Source: Apostichopus parvimensis
Lineage: Eukaryota > Echinodermata > Holothuroidea > Aspidochirotida > Stichopodidae
Assembly (NCBI GenBank): GCA_000934455.1
Contig: KN896279.1
Location: forward strand, 14,367-40,706
Reading direction: 5' to 3'
Length of the DNA stretch: 26,340 bases
Under the pieces are notes generated by a model that did not search any database, had not been told where the DNA came from, and worked only from the letters and a program-made list of their open reading frames with translations. Shown here piece after piece: positions 9,210 through 19,435 of this stretch (the first letter of the stretch is position 1; the number at the start of each line of letters is the position of its first letter). The position numbers and the translations under genes were made by a program.

Positions 9210-11439
9210 TTGTGAATTAAGATTGACATCCTATGGTAATTATATTAGTCTTGTGCATATATGCTATGATGTTCGATCCATTGAAATTTAATCTGGAAGT
9301 CTTGCTACTCATTGGGAAAACATACCAACCATGGTGGGTCATGTGACGTGCTCCTACAGTAGGCGCTACGAACATATTACTCATCAAGAATGCCAGTGCT
9401 ATATAACAGGCCTTTAAGTTGAGAGTAATTGCTTAGGTTTGGATGACAATGATGGTGAGATTGACTTTAACTGTGTCAGGAAAAAAATTGTCTACTCTCC
9501 AATTCTCCATCATGAATGCACCTGGTGGAGGTATTGTCAAGTGTTCAATATTGCTGCACTTTTCAGGTCTTCCTTCTACCCTACCTCCCCCATTAATTTC
9601 TGATAAGAATCTACAGAAGATGAATCCTTACTGTTTGATAAATGCTCCATGCACCATAATTCACGTCCATGGCAAGCCTGGATACCACCTTGTACTCTTG
9701 AGCTGTTCGTATACAGTATGTTTCCTCCTCGATACGAGGACACCAATTTAAGTCATTATTTTGCCTTAAGTACTGTACCCATCCAATTATTGAGAGTGAT
9801 ATGCACGTGCTACCGGTATTATAAAACATGTGTGCACCTGCATACAATATTTGATAGCTGATTCGGTGTAATAAATAGACAGGCCCAGGAGTATTTATGT
9901 CACTCTCCTTGTGCCTCACTGTCAACTTGTTTCAAATTAATAGCTCATGAATGACAACATGTCTGGAGTAATGACTGTGAACTATTAAACATTCTTAAAA
10001 CACTGAAGGGTCGTAAAACTTTTACACAGCTAAACCACTCCAATTTTATGGCTTCCAATTTGACAACTTACAATTTTATCCCTTCCTCCCCCCTCCCCTC
10101 CCCTTCACAGCCTTAGACTATGTAGTGCGCATCTTCATAAAATCATGTGTTTGGACTGGCTATAGGGATGGTGAGTTTTGGTCAGTGATATTTATGCAAT
10201 TTTCGAATGGTACACATGAATGAGAATTTAATATTGAAAAAGAAAAAAATTTCATAACTGTCAGCACTTTTTGACAGAGGTGACTTGCAATTGTGGCAGA
10301 CTTTTTTTTTTCGTTCAATGTCAGTCATGTGGTGATAATGAGGAAATATAAAATACCAGTACATATGTGAAAGTACTTATGTGGTAAATTGGAAGGGATT
10401 TTTGCAATTTTGATCACCTACTTTCTATAATTTAGTAAGCATTAGTTTAGCATAGGTTTCAAGCTGCTGATTATCTTTCATAATTTGTAAAATTACTGTT
10501 TACATGTACCGTGCATCAGGCTGTGATGTAATTTTCAAAACCGAGGGGGGGGGGGCAACACATTTGTGCCATCAGTATTTAAACTGTAGAAATTTGGAGC
10601 ACAAATGATTAAAAGGAACAGGTAAACGGTTAAAGGGCATATAATGGTACAAATTGAAATTTGCAAACCACACTGAGGGAATTTCCTATTTAATTTTTAC
10701 TTTGTTTGCCAAAAGAACATTAAAAGAACAACCTTACATACATAGAAATTTCAGCTGTCTGAACTGTTCTTGTTAAATATTTCAGGGACCTACTATTCTA
10801 ATTCCTTATAGGATCCTGGCTAGGCTCCTAGACTAGAGCTACTGTAATAATAGTTTTTTTTTCTATTTTTTATAGAAAATCTATGACTTAAACTTTTGTT
10901 TGAGTGGATAAAAAGGGCACTGATGGCCCAAGCAAAATGTTCAAAATGCTTTGAAGAAATCAAAATAAACAACTAATGCCCGGGCTTCACTTTAAATATA
11001 GACTAGGCTGAGGTCCATTTATAGAATTTGCATCTGAAGTGTTAACCCTTGGCTAAGTGTTGAAACAGACCTATGAAAACTAAGAGACCTTCTAGGGGAT
11101 TAAATATAGATCATCTACACCTTTAGTGTGCCAGGAAACTTACCACTCGAGATATTTTGTGCTCATGTATTAATTTGCGGATACCTACTGAGTTGATGTA
11201 TTGCTGGAAATATGTACCCCAGCTTTAATGTTCTGTTCTATCAATGTTAATGTCATGTAATTTTAACATAAATGTTATTGCGGTAACAACTCTAGAAGAC
11301 CTCTTAAACAGTTTTAAACTGTTTACAGATCTGTTAGTTGTTACTGCGTCTTCATATTGTACACATATGCATCTGGGTAGAATTACATGCTGTGAATTCA
11401 TACCTTTCAGAGACACAGACTTAAGTGAACATGTTTGTG
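9210..11439. other. Intronic stretch with simple C and G tracts
   Basis: No gene is supported. A C-rich tract at about 10081-10110 ends in CACAG and mimics a splice acceptor, but no recognisable coding sequence follows. A run of about ten Gs lies near 10543-10554. The overlapping open frames of about 100 codons on both strands between 9443 and 9925 contradict each other and match no family that I recognise. Confidence 0.5.
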
Positions 11440-11463
11440 ATGTATATATATATATATATACAT
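11440..11463. repeat. (TA)n microsatellite, 24-bp palindrome
   Basis: This is a run of TA dinucleotides flanked by ATG and CAT, so the full 24 bases are self-complementary. It is a simple repeat likely to vary in length between individuals. Confidence 0.9.
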
Positions 11464-11554
11464 GCTAAAGACTTCCACAGTAGGTGAATTATATTTGTGT
11501 GAGTATATAGAGAAATTATCATGACTGCAACCAATTAAATTTAAAATCCATTCC

Positions 11555-11578
11555 TCGTCATCATCATCATCATCATCG
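11555..11578. repeat. (TCA)n microsatellite
   Basis: About six TCA units are bounded by TCG at each end. It is a simple trinucleotide repeat in intronic sequence. Confidence 0.9.
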
Positions 11579-14180
11579 TATTATTTGTTTTACAGAAGTT
11601 ATTCAGTTTCAGGCAGACTGTGCAGTATCCAAGCTGGGATTTAAAGCAGCATTCTCTCCTAAAAGATTTCTTATATGCCATGACTTTGTGACAAATATTG
11701 AAAACTATTAATATCTTTAATAACTGATATAAATCATTCATTCACAAAATAGTATTTAAAAAGTTTTGAAAAGTTTTCATTGGTCTACACATTCAAATCA
11801 TGGTTTTGTATCCATTGGTTTGCATTCATGTAATTAGATTTCATGTACATAGAGGTAAGTGTCTGGGCCAAAAATGAATGAAATGATCAATTTACTCTTA
11901 TCAATGGAATCTGTGAACACAGAGAAAATGCTAGATGGGTTGGTTTACCCTGCACTTGTTGCAGACATATTTTGAAAATGTGTTTTATGTTTGAAAGAAC
12001 TATATGGCAAATTAATATCAATTGAACCGATATATACAGTATACTACTTTAAATAGGATTTATAATGAGAGATTTGTTTCTCCCACAGGATCTTGTTATT
12101 AGTGTTTCAGGTTACAAGTGGCTGTTTACTTTCAAGATTGTGCTTTTCAATTTGGAAATCAGCTTAAAGGGTTTGATGAGATGCTCGAATAAGAAACGCA
12201 TGGGACAGAGTATTTGTTTTGTAATTAAAAATTGTTAAGAGAGTGATGAAATGGATATTGAAACTTTACTACTCTATAGTTGGATGAACCGTAAAATATC
12301 AAAGTCATAAGTATTTTCATGAAACAGTCAGTTTTAAGAAGGATTCTCATCAAGTATCCTATGACAGATAGATAGATACGTATTTCCAAAAGCTGCCATT
12401 ACTTTATATCTGTAACAATTGACACGGGTACTGGTTCCCATATATGTGAACTATTCATTTCATTGCTAGTGCTTATAATAAACTATTTTAATACCATCCT
12501 GGTGAATGGTTTACTGCTTTGACAGCACTGGCAAGTCTTCTTTCTCACAATATGTCTTTACACGCCATCCATTGTTCATGGGAATGCACCTTTTTCGCCG
12601 ACATCACATTAAAATTTATACAACGTGAGGCCGTGTGACTGTCTAGTCTTTTGGGGGATGTTGATCGGATCAATAAAACATGTACGGTGTATACTGTACA
12701 GTATGTTTGTACTGCTAATGCAATAGCGTTTGATTTCCATCAGGTTCACTGGTGAGCAGCGAGTAGTCTCAGCTTTAAGATCATCTATACATGACCATAA
12801 CTTACCCAGGTGTGTTATGACTATAACATTTCTATAAATTTAATACTCACAACACTGTAGAGCTGGACTTGGATGCTCAGGCATGAACTGTTGTACTGTA
12901 TGGTTTGTTGCAACTCAGATTAGGTGGGTTTTTTCCCTCCTGTGGACACATTTTTCACTATTTTAAAATGTATATTCTGTAAATTTACGAAATGAAATTG
13001 ATGGAAGGGGGGAGGGGATGGGGAATAGTAGAGTTCTGTAGTTTTATGAATATCCATAAATGCCCACATCCTCAATCCCTTCCCTATCCCTCACAAACCC
13101 TCTCCAACCCCCCAACATATGTTACAAAGCAAATAGCATTACACACGTACATACAGTATTTCTGAATAAGAAATGTGTGCAGTTATAAAGTTCTTTATAT
13201 CGTATTCAACAATTTGACGGTTGGAAGTGCGCAGACAGCTTCTTGTCATTGCTAGTTCAGTTTGTGATAGGTAAATATAGTTCCGTAACAAGTTCCATCA
13301 CTGGAAGGAAATTGCGCATTTTCTCACTTAATCATTCTTTTGTATGTTCACACTGCCGTCTAAGTTGGGTCTCATTTCCTTTTCAAATATAAGGTTTCAC
13401 TATATCTGTGTAAATTTATATACAATATAAGTGGATGGTTTTTAGTCGCTCTCGAAAAGTTTGGAATTCATTCACTGAGAAAATTACCAATTAACATTTT
13501 TAAGGGAAGCGTTTGCCGCTTAAGGTCCACAAAGAGTTACTTTGACAGTTAATGCCTGGCAGTGAAGGGTTCTCAGGTGATGATGGCCTTGGAGGATATT
13601 TGAGTAAATTTATCCTCAATGTGGTACTTGCTTTGAATAAGGATTTGAGAAGACAAGGAAGAAAGCAAGAGCTAAGGGTGGTAACAAACGGGGAAGGGGT
13701 CCCAAAACTGCCAAGTTTTTGCTTAAATTAGAATACACTAGAGCTCTGTATTATACAGCCAAATGTTGTAATGGTGTTGCACATGTATGAAGGCAGGGTC
13801 ACAGCCTCCAGTGTGCCTCTTCCAACGGTGATACTGAAACCTTTAGTTAATAAAAATAAATATAACACAGAGAATCTAAAATTCTTTGGTTTCATCTCAA
13901 ATCTTTACAGTCTAATTACATTTAAGTACTTAGATTTATTCCATTTTTTTTGGAGACTGAATTAATTTGACTTCTAATGCATCACTCCAAAATGCCTTCA
14001 TGTACTGCACTTTCTCTGTTTTCTTCCCTAAATAGAAGACCTCATTCGACAAATCTGAACAACTTATGGTTCAAGAAATTTGTAGAAATTTTCAATATCA
14101 TTCTATATAATCATTTCAAAATGAAACAGTTGTAAGAGTTGATGAATTATAGTAGTGTGTAGTAAAACCCTATGACATAA
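11579..14180. other. Intronic stretch, G/C-run patch near 13 kb
   Basis: No gene is supported. The second ATACTGTACAGTAT palindrome lies at 12691-12704. At about 13003-13023 there are G runs (GGAAGGGGGGAGGGGATGGGG), and 45-90 bases later C runs (about 13068-13115), which could pair loosely with them or form G-quadruplex and i-motif structures. The patch at 13500-13720 is slightly less AT-rich, but I could not find a coding frame with splice sites in it. Confidence 0.5.
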
Positions 14181-14182
14181 TG

Positions 14183-14420
14183 CTGTGACTGAGTGGACAA
14201 AGGTGGTGGTATTGAAGCAATGACGCTTAGCAATCGGGAGGTTCCGGGTTCGATACCCGGCTGGGCCACAGTATGGTGGGTTTTTCACCAAGAGCAATCT
14301 ACAGTTTTCCCATCCGAAATGACTTTCTAAATTGAAGAGATTCCAAATTTGAGTGAAAATTTTGAATTGGAAGCCACCCGATGTGAAGGTTGTAATCCAT
14401 AAGCCTGCACGCAGGCTTCT
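14183..14420 (+). mobile_element. tRNA-derived SINE (fragment or whole, 3' end unsure)
   Basis: A near-consensus RNA polymerase III A box, TGACTGAGTGG (14186-14196), is followed 61 bases downstream by an exact B box, GGTTCGATACC (14247-14257). The B box sits inside a five-pair T arm, CCGGG/CCCGG. The A-B spacing suits a tRNA with a long variable arm (Leu or Ser type). The acceptor and anticodon stems are badly paired, so this is a retroposed relative and not a working tRNA. The body continues with GGGTTTTTCACCAAGAGC and further unique-looking sequence, including an 8-bp hairpin at 14401-14418. The 3' end is not marked by a clear tail. The antisense peptide PAGYRTRNLPIA is a familiar false protein from SINE heads. 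Confidence 0.85.
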
Positions 14421-14538
14421 CACACATTTCTGGTCACCCATGTATCGTAAAAATTTCTGCCTGAGTATGATTGATTATTTGAATGTGAGCTGTTTGTACC
14501 AGTATATTTATAATGGCAGGGCTGGTGGCATGAGCAGA

Positions 14539-14559
14539 AATCTTGCCGATGGCAAGATT
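14539..14559. repeat. 9-bp hairpin AATCTTGCC/GGCAAGATT
   Basis: The arms at 14539-14547 and 14551-14559 are perfect, with a three-base loop. It lies just past the SINE body, and whether it belongs to that element is unclear. Confidence 0.6.
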
Positions 14560-15890
14560 ACACATTGCTTTAAACAGTTTCTCAAGGTTTCACTGACATA
14601 GCAGTATGCTATTGCACAGAATATTACATACACTCACATATACAGACAGTTTGACTGTTCAGATTTTGAGTTTTGAGAGTTGGAAAAGGACATTAAGCAT
14701 TCATTTTTTTAAATGATTCATCTATCATAATACCCTCACTTTTAGCAAGAAATTTGCTGAGCATTACTGTAGACCATATAGCATAATTTCTCTTTGTGTT
14801 TGTAACATAACCATAAAAAAAAGGGAAAAAGAGAGAAAGGTTTGATTTCAAGTGCTAGTAATTTAAATTTGCAGCTTTATAGCTTCTTTTTGTGCAGTGA
14901 TTTTTTTATTGCCATTTTGTTGCCAAGTGTTTACGAGACATGCCTTTAAGAAATCTTGAATATATGACTGAAGGAGATCAAACTGATAAAGGAAATATCT
15001 TACTCTTCCTAATTTTTTTTTTTTATAAAAGCGAACGGTTTTACTATTGCATTACAATGCAATTTATACCAACACTTTGTACGTCATGTGCTACACAATG
15101 CCTACACATGTACATGTATACATATAGTACAGCTAAAATGTGTTGCACTGTGACTACTTGACTACTACTTTGTGTGCACATAAAAAAATATACATGGCAT
15201 GTGCAAATCATGAACATAACTGGAAGGCTTTTTGCTTGTTACCCCACTTATCTTATCGAGACTTGAATTAGCAAACAACAGAAGCATTTACGTTACAGAG
15301 GAAAAGCGTAAAAGACGTCACAAGAATATCAGTAATGCAAAAAGGATGCATGGTATAATTGCTAATGAGCCATTATTTTCCCTTCAAATAGTCTTGGTTA
15401 TATTATTTGAATTTTTCACATGTTTCATTTCACAGTCGTCAAGGCTTCTAGGTCTTATTATTCTCTGTATATATAAGTTTTTCAAGCCATGCAGAGATTT
15501 GGCAATATTACTGTCTCAATGCCATTATCATCACTGTTCTTAAGTATGCATAGAACATACAAGGATATATATACATAGAGATATATGAGATTAGCTGAAA
15601 ACAAATGTATTCACAAAAGAGGCTAGCTTATATAAAGTGACATATAAAGTCATTCTCTGTTTATGGTTGTGATGGTTTAAATTTAAGGCTTACCTCCTCT
15701 ATCATGTAGGTTCAAAGTGATTTTAGTTTTACCTTATTTAAGCATTAATTTGTTTTGAGGACAAAATTAAAGTGTATAAAGATGGTCAATTGGATGTAAG
15801 AGATGCATCTCATTAATGTAGAGCTGTTCTTTGCATTTATTTCATCTCATGAAATTAGCGAGATTAGGAATGAAGAAACGTTGGAATGAA
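14560..15890. other. Intronic stretch with no supported feature
   Basis: This is AT-rich, with T and A runs and scattered ACATGTACATG and TATATA steps near 15105-15125 and 15567-15590. I see no gene, RNA gene or repeat boundary. The 103-codon open frame at 15232-15543 lacks any recognisable domain. Confidence 0.5.
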
Positions 15891-15894
15891 TAAG

Positions 15895-16374
15895 TAGGAG
15901 GCTGTGAGGGGTGATACATAAGTGGGTCAATGGGGGCGCAATGCTCAAATATTATCAATTTGGGTAGGCTAAAGTAGATTGTGATTACCCAAACCAGACA
16001 AGTTTTGGGGTAAGTTCTCACAATCTGGTTTGTGTACATCCTAGGTTATTATAAAGGAAAGAATTACTGTAGATAACTTCACACATAATATTCTACTTTG
16101 GTCGAGCCGTTGAAAGTTGAAGGCTACGAATAAATGGAAGGCAAAGAATATGCTGTTTAGTGTACTTTAATCCATAAGAAGACACTTAAGTCGCTCAAGT
16201 AACATGATATTAAAGATGAATTATCTTAAAGCACAGCAATTTTGTGCTAATATAGCTCTGGTTGTCAAAGGAAAAAGTTCAGAAGGAAATTTGATACAAG
16301 TACTTCATATGTGGAATGTTGGAGAGTAACAAGATCATACCATCATGTATTTTATTTCAAAAGTATATATTTTA
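15895..16374. repeat. Unidentified repeat, copy A
   Basis: About 250 bases here (from near 16103) align to copy B around 19171-19435 at roughly three-quarters to four-fifths identity by eye. Shared blocks include CCATAAGAAGA, GATGAATTATC, TAAAGCACAGCAA and TTGATACAAGT. A second matching block lies upstream, with AAGTGGGTCA and TGGGGG at about 15920 here and 18625 in copy B. The order and orientation are the same, but the spacing between blocks is about 180 bases here and about 530 in copy B. No coding frame is shared. It may be two insertions of one dispersed element or an old local duplication of about 3 kb. Confidence 0.75.
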
Positions 16375-17009
16375 GGAAAGACAAGACCGTGGCAGCAATT
16401 AGGATATTCAAGTATCTAAGGTTTACAAAATAATAAAGAACATATTACCATTTAAATTATTTTTGAATGAAAATTTCCCGTATCTCTGTGGTATGTGATG
16501 TGGTCATCCACATGAGATGATTCAAATTTGTAGACATGTGTATAACTGTAATATTGTGCTATATGGCCATAAAATGTTGTTACTCCATGTTCAGGGATGC
16601 ATATAAATCTCAATTAAAAACAACTTTGTTTCCTAACAAAAAAGTGTGTTTCCTCATGAATTATGCAGTGGATGGAAAGTTGTTCCTACCCTCAAACACA
16701 AGGTGGGAGGAAGGAGGGAGGGTCACAGGGTTCCATTAGATATTGCACAGTCAGCATTCATGAGAATAAAGTGTACTGTTAATTCATTACACAGCCTCAA
16801 TTTTCTTTTCATTTATACCAGATAAAATTTTCATGTTGCAAGTTGTACATGTTGCTCAGTATTTAGTTGACTCAGTGCGAATCCCAATGAAGACAACCGC
16901 ATCAAAAACAAACAAATAAAACAATGCAACTTATAGTCTCAACTGATATTCATCTTGATGAGACAGTTAAAATAATAAAATTAAAATAAAAGCAAAACAA
17001 AGCCAAATA
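16375..17009. other. Intronic stretch with no supported feature
   Basis: AT-rich DNA lies between repeat copy A and the purine tract. I see no gene or recognisable element. Confidence 0.5.
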
Positions 17010-17075
17010 AAGAAGAAGAAGTAGGAAGAGGAGGAGGAAGGGGAAGAAGAGGGGCAGGAGGAGGAGAAGGAGGAA
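17010..17075 (+). repeat. 65-base polypurine tract
   Basis: A run of A and G has only two pyrimidines (one T, one C), built from GAA, GGA and GAG units. Mirror-like purine tracts of this kind can form triplex (H-DNA) structures. Confidence 0.9.
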
Positions 17076-17295
17076 TATTATAATATGACAATGTTGATAT
17101 TATTTGTATCAAGCACAACAGAAATTGTTAAACTTCTCTCATTATCCCAATATGAATAATTCAGTACTGAAAATGTTAATTTTTAAGCTTCCAGATTGGC
17201 ATTATATTACACAAACTAAAACAAGCATGTCCATGTCCCACATTTTTAACTTGAACATTTTGACTGTAAAGGCCTTCCTTTGCCATCATTTTACT

Positions 17296-17357
17296 TTTTC
17301 TCTCTCTCTCTGTCTCTCTCTCTCTCTGTCTCTCTTCCCTTCTTCCCCATATTCCCC
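17296..17357 (+). repeat. (TC)n polypyrimidine tract
   Basis: TC dinucleotides are interrupted by two TGTC steps and end in a C-rich patch. It lies about 220 bases after the purine tract, so the two could pair in single-stranded DNA or RNA. Its antisense explains the RERETERERK-like stretch of a minus-strand open frame, which is not a gene. Confidence 0.9.
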
Positions 17358-18600
17358 ATCTTACACCACCAGTGCAAGCAATAAATCTGTTCACTGATGT
17401 AAACAGGTATTCTTGTAACATTCAGCTGTCATTCTGTAATCCAACCACTGATTGATGTATGCCATTCATATAGTGTCTCGTTGCAAATTTCACCTTTATA
17501 TGTGTATATCCCCAGTGTGTAAGTATATATGTTACATGAAAAACTGGTCATACAGAAGAGAATAGACAAAAAGAAAAAAAGAATCCCTTCAAGGAAATGA
17601 AAGAACTTGGTATACTCTCCTAAATCAAGTGGAAAACACAGAGCAAGAACGCACACAAAAAAAAAACACTTCATAATTTCTTTGCAACTTAAGACCGTCA
17701 AAAGAACATGATAAAAAGGAGAAGAAAAAAGAAAGAAAAAAAAGACAGATAAAAAAGACTCCTGATTTCTGCTGGCTATGCATAATTCGATAGCTGTATA
17801 ATATATTCTTAATGGCAAACTACATGAGATCTTGCCTATGGATGTTAACATGTTATTGAACAACACTTTGGCAATTTTTTCTTCTTCTTCTTCTTCTCAA
17901 TATTAATCAGTATCTGGGTCAATCTGAAATATTTGGGACTATCGGGCTGCTTTCAGAGCAAAAGTTGCTAGGAATACTTCAATTAAGATTCACAATGGAG
18001 AAAGAATTTGAATCAGATGAATGGTTGAAGCAATATGCAATGGACTTGGTTGGATATGTTCAAACTAATTGGTTCAAGAAAAAGAAAGGGAAAAAAATGT
18101 AGCTTGCATCTGACGTGGCGTAAGATATGTGGTTGCATGCTCTATTATAAAGCAGACTTAAATTTACAGTTGAGGGGCTTTTACCTTTTATGAATTTTTT
18201 TTAAGGATATATATAAATATTATGTCTTGTACAATCCGGATAAAATGTCACTGTTTTTTTTATCACTTTTTTAGTATCAGAATGGACAGCATGCGTGGCA
18301 TTGTATGCACAGGTTGTATCGTACTGTAGTAATGCAATTACTGAGACAGCGCTGATGGGTATATTTACTTCATTCTTCTCCAACCTGTCTTCTATACATA
18401 TATATGTACTTTGATCTACCCAAGCTGATAAACTGGTAACATTCTTGCACTGCATCTGCAATGACCCTCTCCATGGTCATGCGTAAGGTCAGAAATTTTC
18501 AAGTGTGATGATGCATGGTGTATCACTTGCATAAAAGCATGTTTTTACCCTGTGCGTTTTGTGCAAGCTTTAATTCAGATTGGTAGATTCAGACGGAAGA
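17358..18600. other. Intronic stretch with A-rich and CTT patches
   Basis: A-rich DNA at about 17568-17760 gives a Phe-rich 145-codon minus-strand open frame (17429-17866) that I consider an artefact of composition. A short (CTT)n run lies at 17881-17897. Nothing else is recognised. Confidence 0.55.
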
Positions 18601-19435
18601 AAGAAATGGTGTTTGTCCCTGAAGTGGGTCAGATGGGGGTGCATTACTGAAATATTAACAACAGTAGTAGGCAAGGAAGATTGTAGTGTCATATATGTTG
18701 AATAGATACAGGTAAATAATTATTGTTCATAAATATCAAAAGCATTGACATTTTAATAGCAAGGTAAATCTCTTTGTGCCAACAGTACACATGAAAAGTC
18801 GCGCAGTAGTATTTTATTGCACCCTCCTCACATTGCAACCTCTACTGAACAAACCATGACTCTGTGCTGTAATCCTACAGTAAACTGAACCAAGTGATTA
18901 CGAATGTTTGCAACAGCTGTAATAGGTTGCCTATTAATCACCACTTTCAGTAGGGGAGATATTACAGTTAGCAATGCCAGATTGTTACCTGTACATCACC
19001 ACACATCACTTCTGTTGTGAACTAACAATCCTCGCGAATATTAATAAATCAAAATGCATCATCTCTATCGTGTTAATTCAATTCATATTCGACAAACAAT
19101 GTCAACAGCTTACATTGATCATTTCTAAATTTCTTTTATATTGAGCTTTTTGATATGGAGATGTACTGCCTCTCATCGAAACATTGAAAGGTGAAGGCTA
19201 AGAAAAAATTGGAAGGCATCGAACATGCTGTACAGTGTAATTTACTCCATAAGAAGATAATAAATTCGCTCAAACAACGTGATATGGAAGATGAATTATC
19301 GTAAAGCACAGCAAATTTGCGGTAATATAGTTGGTTGTCGAAGAAAAACGTTTGGAAGGAAACTTGATACAAGTCCTTCATATTTAGATTGTTAGAGTCT
19401 ACAAGATCTTGTATTATTTTACAGCAATATATTTA
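18600..19435. repeat. Unidentified repeat, copy B
   Basis: This is the partner of copy A about 3 kb to the left. The upstream block (about 18600-18690) and the downstream block (about 19171-19435) match copy A, while about 350 extra bases between them are unmatched. The extra bases may be an insertion here or a deletion in copy A. The outer limits are approximate. Confidence 0.7.

Noticed and set aside
9443-9925. Three overlapping open frames of 70-104 codons on both strands
   Set aside because: They conflict with each other, carry no recognised domain and have no supporting splice signals.
14184-14270. Functional tRNA gene
   Set aside because: The A and B boxes and T arm are present, but the acceptor and anticodon stems do not pair well, and a non-tRNA body follows.
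14103-14441. 112-codon minus-strand open frame with PAGYRTRNLPIA
   Set aside because: This peptide is the antisense of a tRNA-derived SINE head, a well-known false protein.
17429-17866. 145-codon minus-strand open frame, the longest in the window
   Set aside because: It is dominated by Phe from A-rich DNA (about 17568-17760), has no domain that I recognise and no splice context.
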